From assembly GCF_016127315.1 (NCBI RefSeq), contig NZ_CP065997.1:4526001-4590000 (forward strand): DNA of 64,000 nucleotides. The letters are read 5' to 3'. Shown one piece after another: positions 34,003-41,847 of the stretch. Under the pieces are notes generated by a model, which saw nothing but the letters and a program-made list of their open reading frames with translations, was not told the origin of the DNA and did not search any database. A program made the position numbers and the translations under genes. The number at the start of each line of letters is the position of its first letter. Position 1 is the first letter of the stretch. The DNA comes from Achromobacter deleyi. GTDB lineage: Bacteria; Pseudomonadota; Gammaproteobacteria; Burkholderiales; Burkholderiaceae_B.

Positions 34003-34917
34003 TTGATGATTTCGGCGTACTGCCCAGTGTTGAGAGCGTGTGGCGAGAACTCTCCCCAGTGGTATCGGCAATTTCATAGCACCTTTTACATGTCTCAATT
34101 GGTGAGTCAGGTGTTGTCGGCTTATGTTGATAATGGAATTGAAGATGAAAAAGAAGATGTCATTAAATGCCTGAAGGATGAGTTGGTTTCGTCGAAAGTA
34201 ATAAGGGTGGTTGAAAACGGGAAAATTTCGATTTTAAAAGAGAATGAGCTTAGATCTAGGCATGTGGAGGACGTGATTGATCAGGTGGTGGAGCGTGTTT
34301 TAAAGCCGAATCAGCGTGAATTAGATGTATGTCTGTTGGGTATGGGTCTAGAGAGGAGTTTTTTTCATGAGAAATTAATATCTGTAGATCGGAATCTGTT
34401 GCTCGAGTCAACGACTTCCAAAAATTGGTATGAGCTCGTAAGTCGCCTGTTGAATGTGTGGGAATTCATTTTCCTATATGGAGCCTTTGAGTCGGCTTTT
34501 AAGAATATTCTGATGAAGCAAGGTCAAACTCGGGAAGAGGACTTGGTTGGATCTATTGTTGAAATGTTTCCCGATGTTTTGCAGCTATCAGGTATCCAGA
34601 AGGCGGATTATGAAAAAATTTGGTATTTTTACACTGAGCTAAGAAATGTCTATGTTCATAATCATGGATGTATAAATTCAAGAATAAAATCCAACTTAGG
34701 TGGCAAGCTCAATGAATTAAAAAAAGCAATCTTAAGCATTCATGAAGAATCTGTTTTGGTTACGGATTTGGATGAAATTTTAAAGAAAGATAAAATTAAA
34801 GATGAAAAGTTCTACTTTCTTGGTGATTCGGAATTGAACATTTTTAGGAATGTCATGGTTAAATTTATTGAGTGTCTTGAATCGTGCGTTATCGATTCTG
34901 GAGAAATTGCGCAGTAG
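34003..34917 (+). CDS. HEPN-like protein, possible RNase partner of AIPR
   Basis: 304 residues from ATG at 34003 (GGAG 8 bases before); ATG at 34090 (MSQLVSQVLSAY) is an alternative that drops an unstructured start. No close family recognised. The middle is helical (WEFIFLYGAFESAFKNILMKQ), followed by LRNVYVHNHG near residue 213, an RX4H motif placed after long helices as in HEPN RNases of toxin-antitoxin and phage-defence systems. The C-terminus is Lys-rich. AT-rich codon use matches the AIPR gene and differs from the rest of the window. The HEPN call is inference from motif and helix pattern only. Confidence 0.6.
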   Translation: MMISAYCPVLRACGENSPQWYRQFHSTFYMSQLVSQVLSAYVDNGIEDEKEDVIKCLKDELVSSKVIRVVENGKISILKENELRSRHVEDVIDQVVERVLKPNQRELDVCLLGMGLERSFFHEKLISVDRNLLLESTTSKNWYELVSRLLNVWEFIFLYGAFESAFKNILMKQGQTREEDLVGSIVEMFPDVLQLSGIQKADYEKIWYFYTELRNVYVHNHGCINSRIKSNLGGKLNELKKAILSIHEESVLVTDLDEILKKDKIKDEKFYFLGDSELNIFRNVMVKFIECLESCVIDSGEIAQ

Positions 34918-35072
34918 ATTGCCAGTCGTGGCGGGGGGCGGGCTCTTGGGTAAAGTGTTCGAAGTCGCCGAACCAGCTTGGTTGTCATTGGGTTATTGGT
35001 CCTGGCGGTCGGGGATGTGCAAGTCTTTCATCGCCCCCATCCAGTACACTTCCCCGACAACCAAAGAGCCCC

Positions 35073-35285
35073 ATGTCGATTCAAACCCTAGGCCGTTGCG
35101 GTGTCGTCCTGTTTCTCGCTGCACTCACTTCCGGCTGTTCCCTGACCAACGAATGCCGCTGGAACCGCAGCAGCTGCATGTATGACGGCAAGTATGAACC
35201 TGGCGAAGAAGACTACGCGGAATCCGAGGCGAAGCGCCTGAACAAGGCCTCGACCGATCGGTTGCGCAGAAGCTCGGGTGATTGA
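35073..35285 (+). CDS. Small lipoprotein, paralogue 2
   Basis: 70 residues from ATG at 35073. Lipobox LTSGC at about residue 22. The mature part SSCMYDGKYE, then EEDYAESEAKRLNK, is nearly the same as in the lipoprotein at 30260, one residue shorter. The longer frame upstream (34884) crosses the end of the HEPN-like gene and is not real. Together with the methyltransferase copies, the two lipoproteins bracket the AT-rich islet. Function unknown. Confidence 0.75.
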   Translation: MSIQTLGRCGVVLFLAALTSGCSLTNECRWNRSSCMYDGKYEPGEEDYAESEAKRLNKASTDRLRRSSGD

Positions 35286-35398
35286 GCGATAGCTCAGCGC
35301 TGGCGGTGGCGCGGCTAGTGGCCCGGCATCCTGTCGATTGCCCACTCTGGCGACGTGCTGGCATCCCGATGGCGCCAAGCACACCGCAACCGCGCCAA

Positions 35399-35710
35399 TC
35401 AATGCAATGACCCTTCCGTCATCGCTACCCCAAGCTCCAACTGCGCCCAGTCCATAGCCGACTCTGCAAGATCCGCAATGTGATCGCAGAGGCTTTCAAT
35501 GCCGCCTAGCAAGTTGGCGCTGATCCACGGTTCCAGCGGCTCCGCGCCGGTGCTCTCGGGTTCCGTCGCGCTATTGCCCACGATCCGGGCGATGGCCCAG
35601 ATTCCCAGGCAAGCCCGTTCAATCTTCCGAAGATCAACAAATCGAATAGGGACGCTCTCCGGATCATCCGGCGTGGCCCAGCGGTCAAGGGTATAGGAGT
35701 GGTCGTTCAT
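35399..35710 (-). CDS. Hypothetical protein
   Basis: 103 residues from ATG at 35710 (GAGG 8 bases before); ATG at 35728 is possible and the frame stays open to 35839. Acidic and helical, with no signal peptide and no domain I recognise (YTLDRWATPDDPESVPIRFVD, then ANLLGGIESLCDHIADLAESAMDW). It sits between the second lipoprotein and the methyltransferase; nothing comparable is present beside the first lipoprotein copy. Confidence 0.55.
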   Translation of the reverse strand: MNDHSYTLDRWATPDDPESVPIRFVDLRKIERACLGIWAIARIVGNSATEPESTGAEPLEPWISANLLGGIESLCDHIADLAESAMDWAQLELGVAMTEGSLH

Positions 35711-36026
35711 CGCGGCTGCCTCTGTCATTAAGCCCGCGCCCCGTTGTCGGTCGGGGCGGGCGAGCACAAGGCCGGGTTGACAGACCGGTGACAAGGGAAA
35801 CCGGCGCACACGAAGGTGCCCCAGCCAAGGCTCGCCCATGGAGGGACGTACGTCAGCCTACGGACATGAAAACGCCGCTATTGCAGCGGCTGCCCGCCCT
35901 TGCTCTTCCGGCTGTCAATCCGGACGATCGTTGTTGCGATCGCAAGATGAGTATGGGCGTGACGCACATTGGCAGCAATGCCAAGGGTGACATTCTCATC
36001 CCTATCCGAGACGAGCGTTCAATAAG

Positions 36027-36051
36027 AAAAAGACCTCGCAAGGTCCTTTTT
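36027..36051 (-). terminator. Terminator after methyltransferase gene
   Basis: AAAAAGACCT, CGCA, AGGTCCTTTTT form a stem with one bulged base, flanked by A/T runs on both strands. It starts 7 bases past the methyltransferase stop on the minus strand and can work in both directions. Confidence 0.7.
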
Positions 36052-36057
36052 CAATTC

Positions 36058-36906
36058 TCAAGCAGCTTCCGGCAGGAAAAACCGATCCTTCAATTCCTGC
36101 AACCCGATCCGATCCAGCATCTCCGTCAGCCGGTCCGCCGGCTTCCTGCGCGGCAGATCCTTGTACTGCGCAATGATGAGCTCATTCTTCATCGAATGCT
36201 CCCACCCCACCAGCTCCGTCACGCTGACCTGATACCCGTGCGCTTCCAGCTGCAAGCACCGCAGCACGTTCGTGATCTGGCTGCCAAACTCCCGCGTGTG
36301 CAGCGGATGCCGCCAGATCTCCGCCAGCGGATCGGCCAGCGCCTTGGCCTTGTTCTTCCTCAGCACCGACGCCACTTCCGCCTGGCAGCAGGGGACGACC
36401 ACGATGTACTTGGCCTTTTTCTCCAGCGCGAAATGGATCGCGTCGTCGGTGGCGGTGTTGCAGGCGTGCAGGGCCGTGACGACGTCGATGGTCGCGGGCA
36501 GTTTGTCGGAGGTGATGGATTCGGCCACCGACAGGTTCAGGAACGACATGCCGCCAAAGCCCAGGCGCTTGGCCAGTTCTTCCGATGACTTGACCAGTTC
36601 CTCGCGGGTTTCGATGCCGTAGATGTGCGAGCCGTTCTTCAGCGCGTCCGGCTGTTCCTTGAAGAACAGGTCGTACAGGATGAAGCCCAGGTACGACTTG
36701 CCCGCGCCGTGGTCGGCCAGGGTGACGGCGCCGCGCTGTTGCTGGACGTCCTTGAGCAGCGGTTCGATGAACTGGAACAGGTGGTAGACCTGCTTGAGCT
36801 TGCGGCGGCTGTCCTGGTTCATCTTGCCGTCGCGGGTCAGGATGTGCAGGGCCTTGAGCAGTTCGATCGACTGGCCGGGGCGGATGTCGTGGGTTTTGTC
36901 GGACAT
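36058..36906 (-). CDS. Class I SAM-dependent methyltransferase (Methyltransf_32-like)
   Basis: 282 residues from ATG at 36906; the frame extends to 36945 but those codons lie in a hairpin. The SAM-binding region is visible: TLADHGAGKSYLGFILYDLF (motif I), IYGIETREELVKSSEELAKRLG (acidic loop), LHACNTATDDAIHFAL and YIVVVPCCQAEV. The ALHACNT and PCCQ motifs are typical of the PF13679 group, which includes RNA- and small-molecule methyltransferases. Substrate unknown. A 3' copy of this gene lies at 30502-30731 on the far side of the AT-rich islet, evidence of a past duplication and rearrangement. Confidence 0.8.
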   Translation of the reverse strand: MSDKTHDIRPGQSIELLKALHILTRDGKMNQDSRRKLKQVYHLFQFIEPLLKDVQQQRGAVTLADHGAGKSYLGFILYDLFFKEQPDALKNGSHIYGIETREELVKSSEELAKRLGFGGMSFLNLSVAESITSDKLPATIDVVTALHACNTATDDAIHFALEKKAKYIVVVPCCQAEVASVLRKNKAKALADPLAEIWRHPLHTREFGSQITNVLRCLQLEAHGYQVSVTELVGWEHSMKNELIIAQYKDLPRRKPADRLTEMLDRIGLQELKDRFFLPEAA

Positions 36907-36918
36907 GGGGGTAAGGCA

Positions 36919-36945
36919 ATGCGCCCCGCGTGGGGCGGGGCGCAT
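36919..36945. promoter_or_regulatory. GC-rich palindrome upstream of methyltransferase gene
   Basis: ATGCGCCCC and GGGGCGCAT at the two ends of 36919-36945 form a strong dyad 13-40 bases before the chosen methyltransferase start. It could be a leader hairpin limiting translation or a stop for upstream transcription. Confidence 0.4.
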
Positions 36946-37046
36946 GAATAGGCGGAAAGCGTCATTTTAACGAAAACCGCTGGCTTTCCGTCCGGCTGCC
37001 GATAGGGCGGGCCTGCTTGGCGTTCAGCCGCGAGCCGATCGGCCGG

Positions 37047-37850
37047 TCAGCCGCCGGCGGCCGGCGCGACGGCGGCGCCGTCGATGCCGTGGCGGGCCAG
37101 GGCCTGGGCCACGAAGCCGCTGCGTTTCATGTCTTCGACGAAGTCGGTCAGGACGCGCGCCGCCGCTTCGCCGCGCCCGCGCGGCAGGCCCATGGCCTGG
37201 CGGATGGTCATGAAGCTGCCGGGCAGCAGGCGCAGGCCGCCCAGACGGCGGGCGTCGGCTTCGAGTTGCTGGCGCACGCCGGCGGCGACGTCGGTGCCGG
37301 TCTGCAGGAAGGTGTCGACCACGGTGGGCGAGGTGGCGGCGCGGGTGATGGCGGCGCGTTGCAGTTCGCGGGTCAGGTAGAGGTCGTAGGCGCTGCCCAG
37401 GCCGACGGTGACGCGGTGGCGCGGGTCGTCGACCTCGGCGATCTCGCGCAGGGGCGAATCATTGCGCACCAGGTAGGCGCCTTCGATCAGGACGTAGGCG
37501 TCGGTGAAGGCGATGCCGGCGGCGCGCTTGGGGTCGATGGCGAAGAAGCCGATGTCGGCGGCGTCCTGGCTGACGGTGTCGACGGCCTTGCCGGCGCTGT
37601 CCAGGACGATGAGTTCCAGGGCGACGCCGAGCCGCTGCGCGAAGGCGCGGGCCAGGTCGACGGAGACGCCTACGGGGTCGCCGTTGCCGTCACGGTTGGC
37701 CAGGATGGGGTTGCCCAGGTTGATGGTGGCGCGCAGCGCGCCGGTGGGGGTGAAGGCCTGGGCGATGTCGGCGGGGATGTTGGCGGTGCCGGAATGGGCG
37801 GGGGCGTCTGAACGGGCGGTAGCGTTGGAAATCGCGGTCATGGTGGTCAT
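37047..37850 (-). CDS. Amino-acid-type substrate-binding-domain protein lacking a signal peptide
   Basis: 267 residues from ATG at 37850. The fold is the SBP_bac_3 type used by polar amino-acid ABC importers: LRATINLGNPILANRDGNGDPVGVSVDLARAFAQRLGV, then VSQDAADIGFFAIDPKRAAGIAFTDAYVLIEGAYLV. The N-terminus (MTTMTAISNATARSD) is not a signal peptide, and the 39 extra codons upstream do not supply a convincing one, so it may act in the cytoplasm or be exported another way. No permease or ATPase gene is adjacent. It follows the metallo-beta-lactamase-fold gene on the same strand. Confidence 0.78.
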   Translation of the reverse strand: MTTMTAISNATARSDAPAHSGTANIPADIAQAFTPTGALRATINLGNPILANRDGNGDPVGVSVDLARAFAQRLGVALELIVLDSAGKAVDTVSQDAADIGFFAIDPKRAAGIAFTDAYVLIEGAYLVRNDSPLREIAEVDDPRHRVTVGLGSAYDLYLTRELQRAAITRAATSPTVVDTFLQTGTDVAAGVRQQLEADARRLGGLRLLPGSFMTIRQAMGLPRGRGEAAARVLTDFVEDMKRSGFVAQALARHGIDGAAVAPAAGG

Positions 37851-37891
37851 GGCAAAGGACGGTGGGAAATTCAAAGGCGGTGGCAGCCAAC

Positions 37892-38662
37892 TCACACGCT
37901 GTACCGCCCCGCACCCGGCGCACAGCACAGGTCGATCCGTTGCGGCTCCAGATCGTCCCCGAACCACGCATTGATCGCGGCGCGGCGTTCGCCGACGTAG
38001 ACCGGCGCGCCATGGGCGTCGAGCTTCATGCCCAAGTCATGTCCCGGCACCAGCAGGGTATCGGGCCGCTTGCGCCACCACTCCCAGATGCGTTCCAGGC
38101 TGGCATGGCTGGCGGCGGCGTCGGCGGTGTCGACCACCTGGCCCGAGACCAGCTCGGCGCGGTTCTTGGCCGCATCGCCGGTGAAGAGGATGGGCTGGCG
38201 CGGGTCATCGACGTAGAACAGCAGATGGCCTGGGGTATGGCCCGGCGCGGCGATGGCGGTGATGCCGGGCAGGAAGGCGTCGCCGTCGCCGATACGGCGC
38301 ACGCGGTCCAGCCGGTCGAGTTCGCGCACGTACAGTTCGGGCAGCGGGTTGAAGCCGGGCGGCTGCGCGGCGGCCCATTGCAGTTCCTGCGCGCCGATCC
38401 AGACGGTGGCGGTGGGGAACAGCGTGAAGTTGACGGCGTGGTCGTAGTGGGCGTGCGTGAGGACGACGTCGGTGATGTCGGCGGGCGCAACACCGCAGGC
38501 GTCCAGGTGGCGGCCGAGCAGGTGGCGCACGCCGAACGCGCCCACGTCCACCAGGATCCTGTGGCGGTCCGAGCGCAGCAGGGTGCTGGTGCTCCAGCCC
38601 AGCCCGCCATGGCAGACGGCGCGGCCGGGGTAGCCCTGGATCAGGATGTCGATCTGGTACAT
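37892..38662 (-). CDS. Metallo-beta-lactamase-fold hydrolase (lactonase-like)
   Basis: 256 residues. The Zn motif THAHYDH (near residue 70) and later APGHTPGH, FTGDAA and PGHD supply the expected HXHXDH-H-D-H metal ligands. The N-terminal YQIDILIQGYPGRAVCHGGLGWSTSTLL is like N-acyl-homoserine-lactonase-type members. It may hydrolyse a lactone or thioester. It is 4 bases downstream of a Bug receptor gene in the operon with an Ldh-type dehydrogenase, which suggests a lactone-to-hydroxyacid step before oxidation. Confidence 0.85.
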   Translation of the reverse strand: MYQIDILIQGYPGRAVCHGGLGWSTSTLLRSDRHRILVDVGAFGVRHLLGRHLDACGVAPADITDVVLTHAHYDHAVNFTLFPTATVWIGAQELQWAAAQPPGFNPLPELYVRELDRLDRVRRIGDGDAFLPGITAIAAPGHTPGHLLFYVDDPRQPILFTGDAAKNRAELVSGQVVDTADAAASHASLERIWEWWRKRPDTLLVPGHDLGMKLDAHGAPVYVGERRAAINAWFGDDLEPQRIDLCCAPGAGRYSV

Positions 38663-38666
38663 GGGG

Positions 38667-39638
38667 TCACTCCGCGGTGATGTGGGCTTCGCTGATCAGC
38701 TGGCGGTAGCGTTGCAGGTCGTCGCGCAGCTGGCGCGTGAATTCTTCGGGCGTGCCGGCGATGATTTCGTTGCCGCCTTCGGTGGCCAGCTTGCGCACCA
38801 CTTCCGGGTCCTTCACCGCCTGGATCACGGCGTCGTGCAGGGTGGCGATGATGCGCGGATCGGTGCCGGCTGGCGCCAGCAGGCCCTGGAACTGGGTGAT
38901 GACGAAGTCCTTGTAGCCCAGTTCCTGCATGGTGGGCAGGTCGGGCAGGCTGGAGGCGCGGCGCGGGCCGGTGACGGCGTATGCGCGCAGCTTGCCGGAC
39001 TGGATGTGCGGGGTGGCGGTGACGGTGGTGTCGAAGGTGAACGACAGTTGCCCGCCCAGCACGTCGGTCAGGGCCTGGGCGTTGCCCTTGTAGGGCACGT
39101 GCGTCAGCTGGGTGCCGGTGCGCAGGGCCAGCAGTTCGCCGGCCAGGTGGCCGCCGGCGCCCAGGCCGGCCGAGCCATAGGTGACGGCGCCGGGTTTCTT
39201 GCGGGCGGCGGCGAGCAGGTCGTCGATGCTGTGCGCGGGCGATTGCTGCGGCACCACCAGCGCGTACTGGTAGCTGGTGATCTGGCTGATCGGGGCGAAA
39301 TCCTTCAGCGGGTCATAGGGCGTTTTCTTGTACAGCGACGGGTTGACCACCAGCGGGCCGCTGGCGTCCAGCAGCAGGGTGTAGCCGTCGGGCGCGGCCT
39401 TGGCGACGAAGTCGGTGCCGATCATGCCGTTGGCGCCGGGCTTGTTCTCGACCACGATGGTGCCCTTCAGGGTCTTGGCCATGCGGGCCGCGACCACGCG
39501 CGCGGTGATGTCGGCCGCGCCGCCGGCCACGTAGGGCACGATCAGGCGGATCGGCTGGCTGGGATAGTCGGCGGCGCCGGCCAGCGGCGCGGCCAGGGCC
39601 GCCGCCAGGCCCAGGGTGAGCAGTGTGATGGGCTTCAT
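38667..39638 (-). CDS. Bug-family periplasmic receptor
   Basis: 323 residues. Signal peptide cleaved near AGA-A at 23. Bug signatures: YPSQPIRLIVPYVAGGAADITARVVA, VVENKPGANGMIG, THVPYKGNAQALTDVLGGQLS, SSLPDLPTMQELGYKDF. It binds a small carboxylate-type ligand. It lies between the Ldh-type dehydrogenase and the metallo-beta-lactamase-fold gene, with short gaps (27 and 4 bases), so all are one transcript. A second Bug receptor heads the same operon. Confidence 0.94.
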   Translation of the reverse strand: MKPITLLTLGLAAALAAPLAGAADYPSQPIRLIVPYVAGGAADITARVVAARMAKTLKGTIVVENKPGANGMIGTDFVAKAAPDGYTLLLDASGPLVVNPSLYKKTPYDPLKDFAPISQITSYQYALVVPQQSPAHSIDDLLAAARKKPGAVTYGSAGLGAGGHLAGELLALRTGTQLTHVPYKGNAQALTDVLGGQLSFTFDTTVTATPHIQSGKLRAYAVTGPRRASSLPDLPTMQELGYKDFVITQFQGLLAPAGTDPRIIATLHDAVIQAVKDPEVVRKLATEGGNEIIAGTPEEFTRQLRDDLQRYRQLISEAHITAE

Positions 39639-39665
39639 GTTGTCGGTCTCCTCCGGGATGCCGGC

Positions 39666-40712
39666 TCAGCCCTGGCCGGCGTGTTGGCGCAGCAGGGCCA
39701 GGACGTCCGCGGCCACTTCGATGCCGTGGGCGCGCTGGCGCGCCAGCTTGGCCAGTTCGATCTCGCCGGGCTGGATCACGGGGCGGGCCGGGTTGGCGGC
39801 CGGGCTGGCGTGCAGGATGGCGGCGAAGTCGTTCATGCGTTCGGCCAGCCATTGGGTCGAGCCCAGGCGGCGAGTGTCGATCAGCAGGAAGAAGTGGCCC
39901 AGGTTTTGCGGTTCGTCGGGCGCGTCGACCCAGGATTTGACGTGGGTGAGGTAGGCGGCGTTGGACAGCAGGCCGGCGAACAGGTCCACCATCAGCGCCA
40001 GGCCGTAGCCCTTGTGGCCGCCGATCGGCAGCAGGAAGCCGTCCAGCGCTTGTCTGGGATCGGTGGTCGGTTGGCCCTGGGCGTCGGTGGCCCAGGTGTC
40101 GGGGATGGCCTGGCCGGCCTTCAGGGCGTTGCGGATCTTGGCGCGGGCGACCACGCTCATGGCCATGTCGAGCAGGAAGTGGGCGCCGTCCGGGTTCGGC
40201 ACGGCAAAGCCGATGGGGCTGTTGCCGACGCGCGCGTCGGTGCCGCCCCAGGGGGCGATGGTGGTGGTGGCGTTGCTGCCGATGATGCTGGCGTAGCCGG
40301 CCTCGGCGGCGATCAGGCCGTAGGGCGAGATCGGGCCGAAATGGTTGCTCTGGCGGGCGAACGCCAGGCCCACGCCGCATTCGCTGGCAGCCTGCATGGC
40401 GGCGCGCAGCGCGTGCATGCCGACCAGCGGGCCGACGCCGTTGTCGCCATCGACCAGGCGCAGCGCGGGGGCAGGGCTGTCCACGCGGATGCGGGCCTGG
40501 CGGTTGATGCCGCCGACCTGCAGGCGCTCGCCATACGATTCGATGCGCGACAGGCCGTGGGTGGACAGGCCGAACAGATCGGCCAGCACCAGGATGTCGA
40601 CCACGTCGACGGCGTCCTGGCGCGGCAGGCCCAGGCCTTCGAAGGCGCGCACGCCCAGCGCGCGCAGTTCGGTTTCCGGGACGAGGGAGGGGGAGCCAGC
40701 AGTGGCGGCCAT
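39666..40712 (-). CDS. Ldh-family (malate/L-lactate/ureidoglycolate type) NAD(P)-dependent dehydrogenase
   Basis: 348 residues from ATG at 40712 with AAGGA 9 bases before; TTG at 40721 opens the frame. The fold is the second lactate/malate dehydrogenase superfamily: LRALGVRAFEGLGLPRQDAVDVVDILVLADLFGLSTHGLSR at the front, FARQSNHFGPISPYGLIAAEAGY with the conserved His, and KGYGLALMVDLFAGLLSNA. It oxidises or reduces a 2-hydroxy acid / 2-keto acid pair. With two Bug receptors and a lactonase-like hydrolase it fits a pathway for a hydroxy acid taken up from outside. Confidence 0.92.
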   Translation of the reverse strand: MAATAGSPSLVPETELRALGVRAFEGLGLPRQDAVDVVDILVLADLFGLSTHGLSRIESYGERLQVGGINRQARIRVDSPAPALRLVDGDNGVGPLVGMHALRAAMQAASECGVGLAFARQSNHFGPISPYGLIAAEAGYASIIGSNATTTIAPWGGTDARVGNSPIGFAVPNPDGAHFLLDMAMSVVARAKIRNALKAGQAIPDTWATDAQGQPTTDPRQALDGFLLPIGGHKGYGLALMVDLFAGLLSNAAYLTHVKSWVDAPDEPQNLGHFFLLIDTRRLGSTQWLAERMNDFAAILHASPAANPARPVIQPGEIELAKLARQRAHGIEVAADVLALLRQHAGQG

Positions 40713-40746
40713 GATGAGCAATCCTTGTGTGAAATAAGAGAGGGGC

Positions 40747-41739
40747 TTATTCGGCGGAAAGACGGGCGTCTTTCACCACCTTGCTCCAGCGGCGCTCTTC
40801 GGCGTCGATGAAGGCGGCGAATTCGGCCGGCCCGGCGCCGGACGGCTCGGCGGCGTCGTGGGCCAGGCGCTGGCGCACGGCGTCGGTCTGCAGGGCGCGC
40901 TGGGCGGCGGCCTGCAGGCGCGAGATCGCTTCCTGCGGCGTGCCGGCCGGGGCCAGCAGGCCGAACCATTGCGAGCTTTCGAAGCCGGGATAGCCCTGTT
41001 CAGCCACGGTGGGCACGTCCGGCAGGATTGGCAGGCGCTGGGCCGAGCCGACGGCGACGATCTTTATCTTGCCGGCCTGCGCATGCGGCAGCAGGCCAGG
41101 GATGCCGGCCGCGGCGGCGTCGATGTTGCCGGCCAGCAGGTCGGTGACCTGGGCGCCGGTGCCCTTGTATGGCACGTGCACCACGTCGATGGCGGCGGCG
41201 GTCTTGAGCATTTCGAAGGCCAGGTGGCCGGCGCTGCCGTTGCCGGCCGAGCCGTAGTTCAGGACGCCGGGCCTGGCGCGCGCCAGCGCCACGAATTCGG
41301 GCAGGGTGGCAGCGGGCACCTTGGCGCCCACGGCGAACACCATGGGCAGCTTGGCCAGCAGGATGATGGGGGCGAAGTCGCGGCGCGGGTCATACGACAG
41401 GTTGGGCATCATGGTCGGGTTCACCGCCAGAGTGCCGACGTGGCCCAGGATCAACGTGTAGCCGTCGGGCCGGGCGCGCGCCGCTTCCACCGTGGCGATG
41501 CTGCCCTGGCCGCCGCCCTTGTTCTCGACGATGACCTGCTGGCCCAGGTCGCGCGACATTTCCACGGCGACGGCGCGCGCCACCACGTCGGAACTGCCAC
41601 CGGGGCCGTAGGGCACCAGCAGGCGGATGGGGCGTTGCGGCCAGGCGTCGGCGTGGGCCGAGAAGGGGGCGGACGACAACAAGGGGGCGGCGGCCAGCGC
41701 CAGCGCGGTGCGCAGGCAGGCTCTCCGTAACGGCTTCAT
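40747..41739 (-). CDS. Bug-family periplasmic receptor
   Basis: 330 residues. Signal peptide cleaved at SAHA-D near 31. Signatures: WPQRPIRLLVPYGPGGSSDVVARAVAVEM, VIVENKGGGQGSIATVEAARARPDGYTLI, VHVPYKGTGAQVTDLLAGNID and LPILPDVPTVAEQGYPGFE. First gene of the operon that includes the Ldh-type dehydrogenase, a second Bug receptor and a hydrolase. It is divergent from the LysR gene at 41848 over a 108-base gap, so likely induced through that regulator. Confidence 0.94.
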   Translation of the reverse strand: MKPLRRACLRTALALAAAPLLSSAPFSAHADAWPQRPIRLLVPYGPGGSSDVVARAVAVEMSRDLGQQVIVENKGGGQGSIATVEAARARPDGYTLILGHVGTLAVNPTMMPNLSYDPRRDFAPIILLAKLPMVFAVGAKVPAATLPEFVALARARPGVLNYGSAGNGSAGHLAFEMLKTAAAIDVVHVPYKGTGAQVTDLLAGNIDAAAAGIPGLLPHAQAGKIKIVAVGSAQRLPILPDVPTVAEQGYPGFESSQWFGLLAPAGTPQEAISRLQAAAQRALQTDAVRQRLAHDAAEPSGAGPAEFAAFIDAEERRWSKVVKDARLSAE

Positions 41740-41847
41740 GGGCGGGTCTCCTGTTCAGGCCGCTATTGGTTGCGGCTGGGAGACATCGTGCCCCGCGTCC
41801 GGAATCGAGTAAAGTGCAAAAATTCGTTCAATTCTTGATGAAAACGC

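Noticed and set aside
33876..34079. 67-codon frame between AIPR and the HEPN-like gene
   Set aside because: The tail looks somewhat protein-like, but it overlaps the next gene, has no ribosome site, and matches nothing I know.
38646..40811. 721-codon plus-strand frame opposite the Bug and Ldh-type genes
   Set aside because: Antisense shadow with Gly/Gln/Val-rich repeats and no motif.
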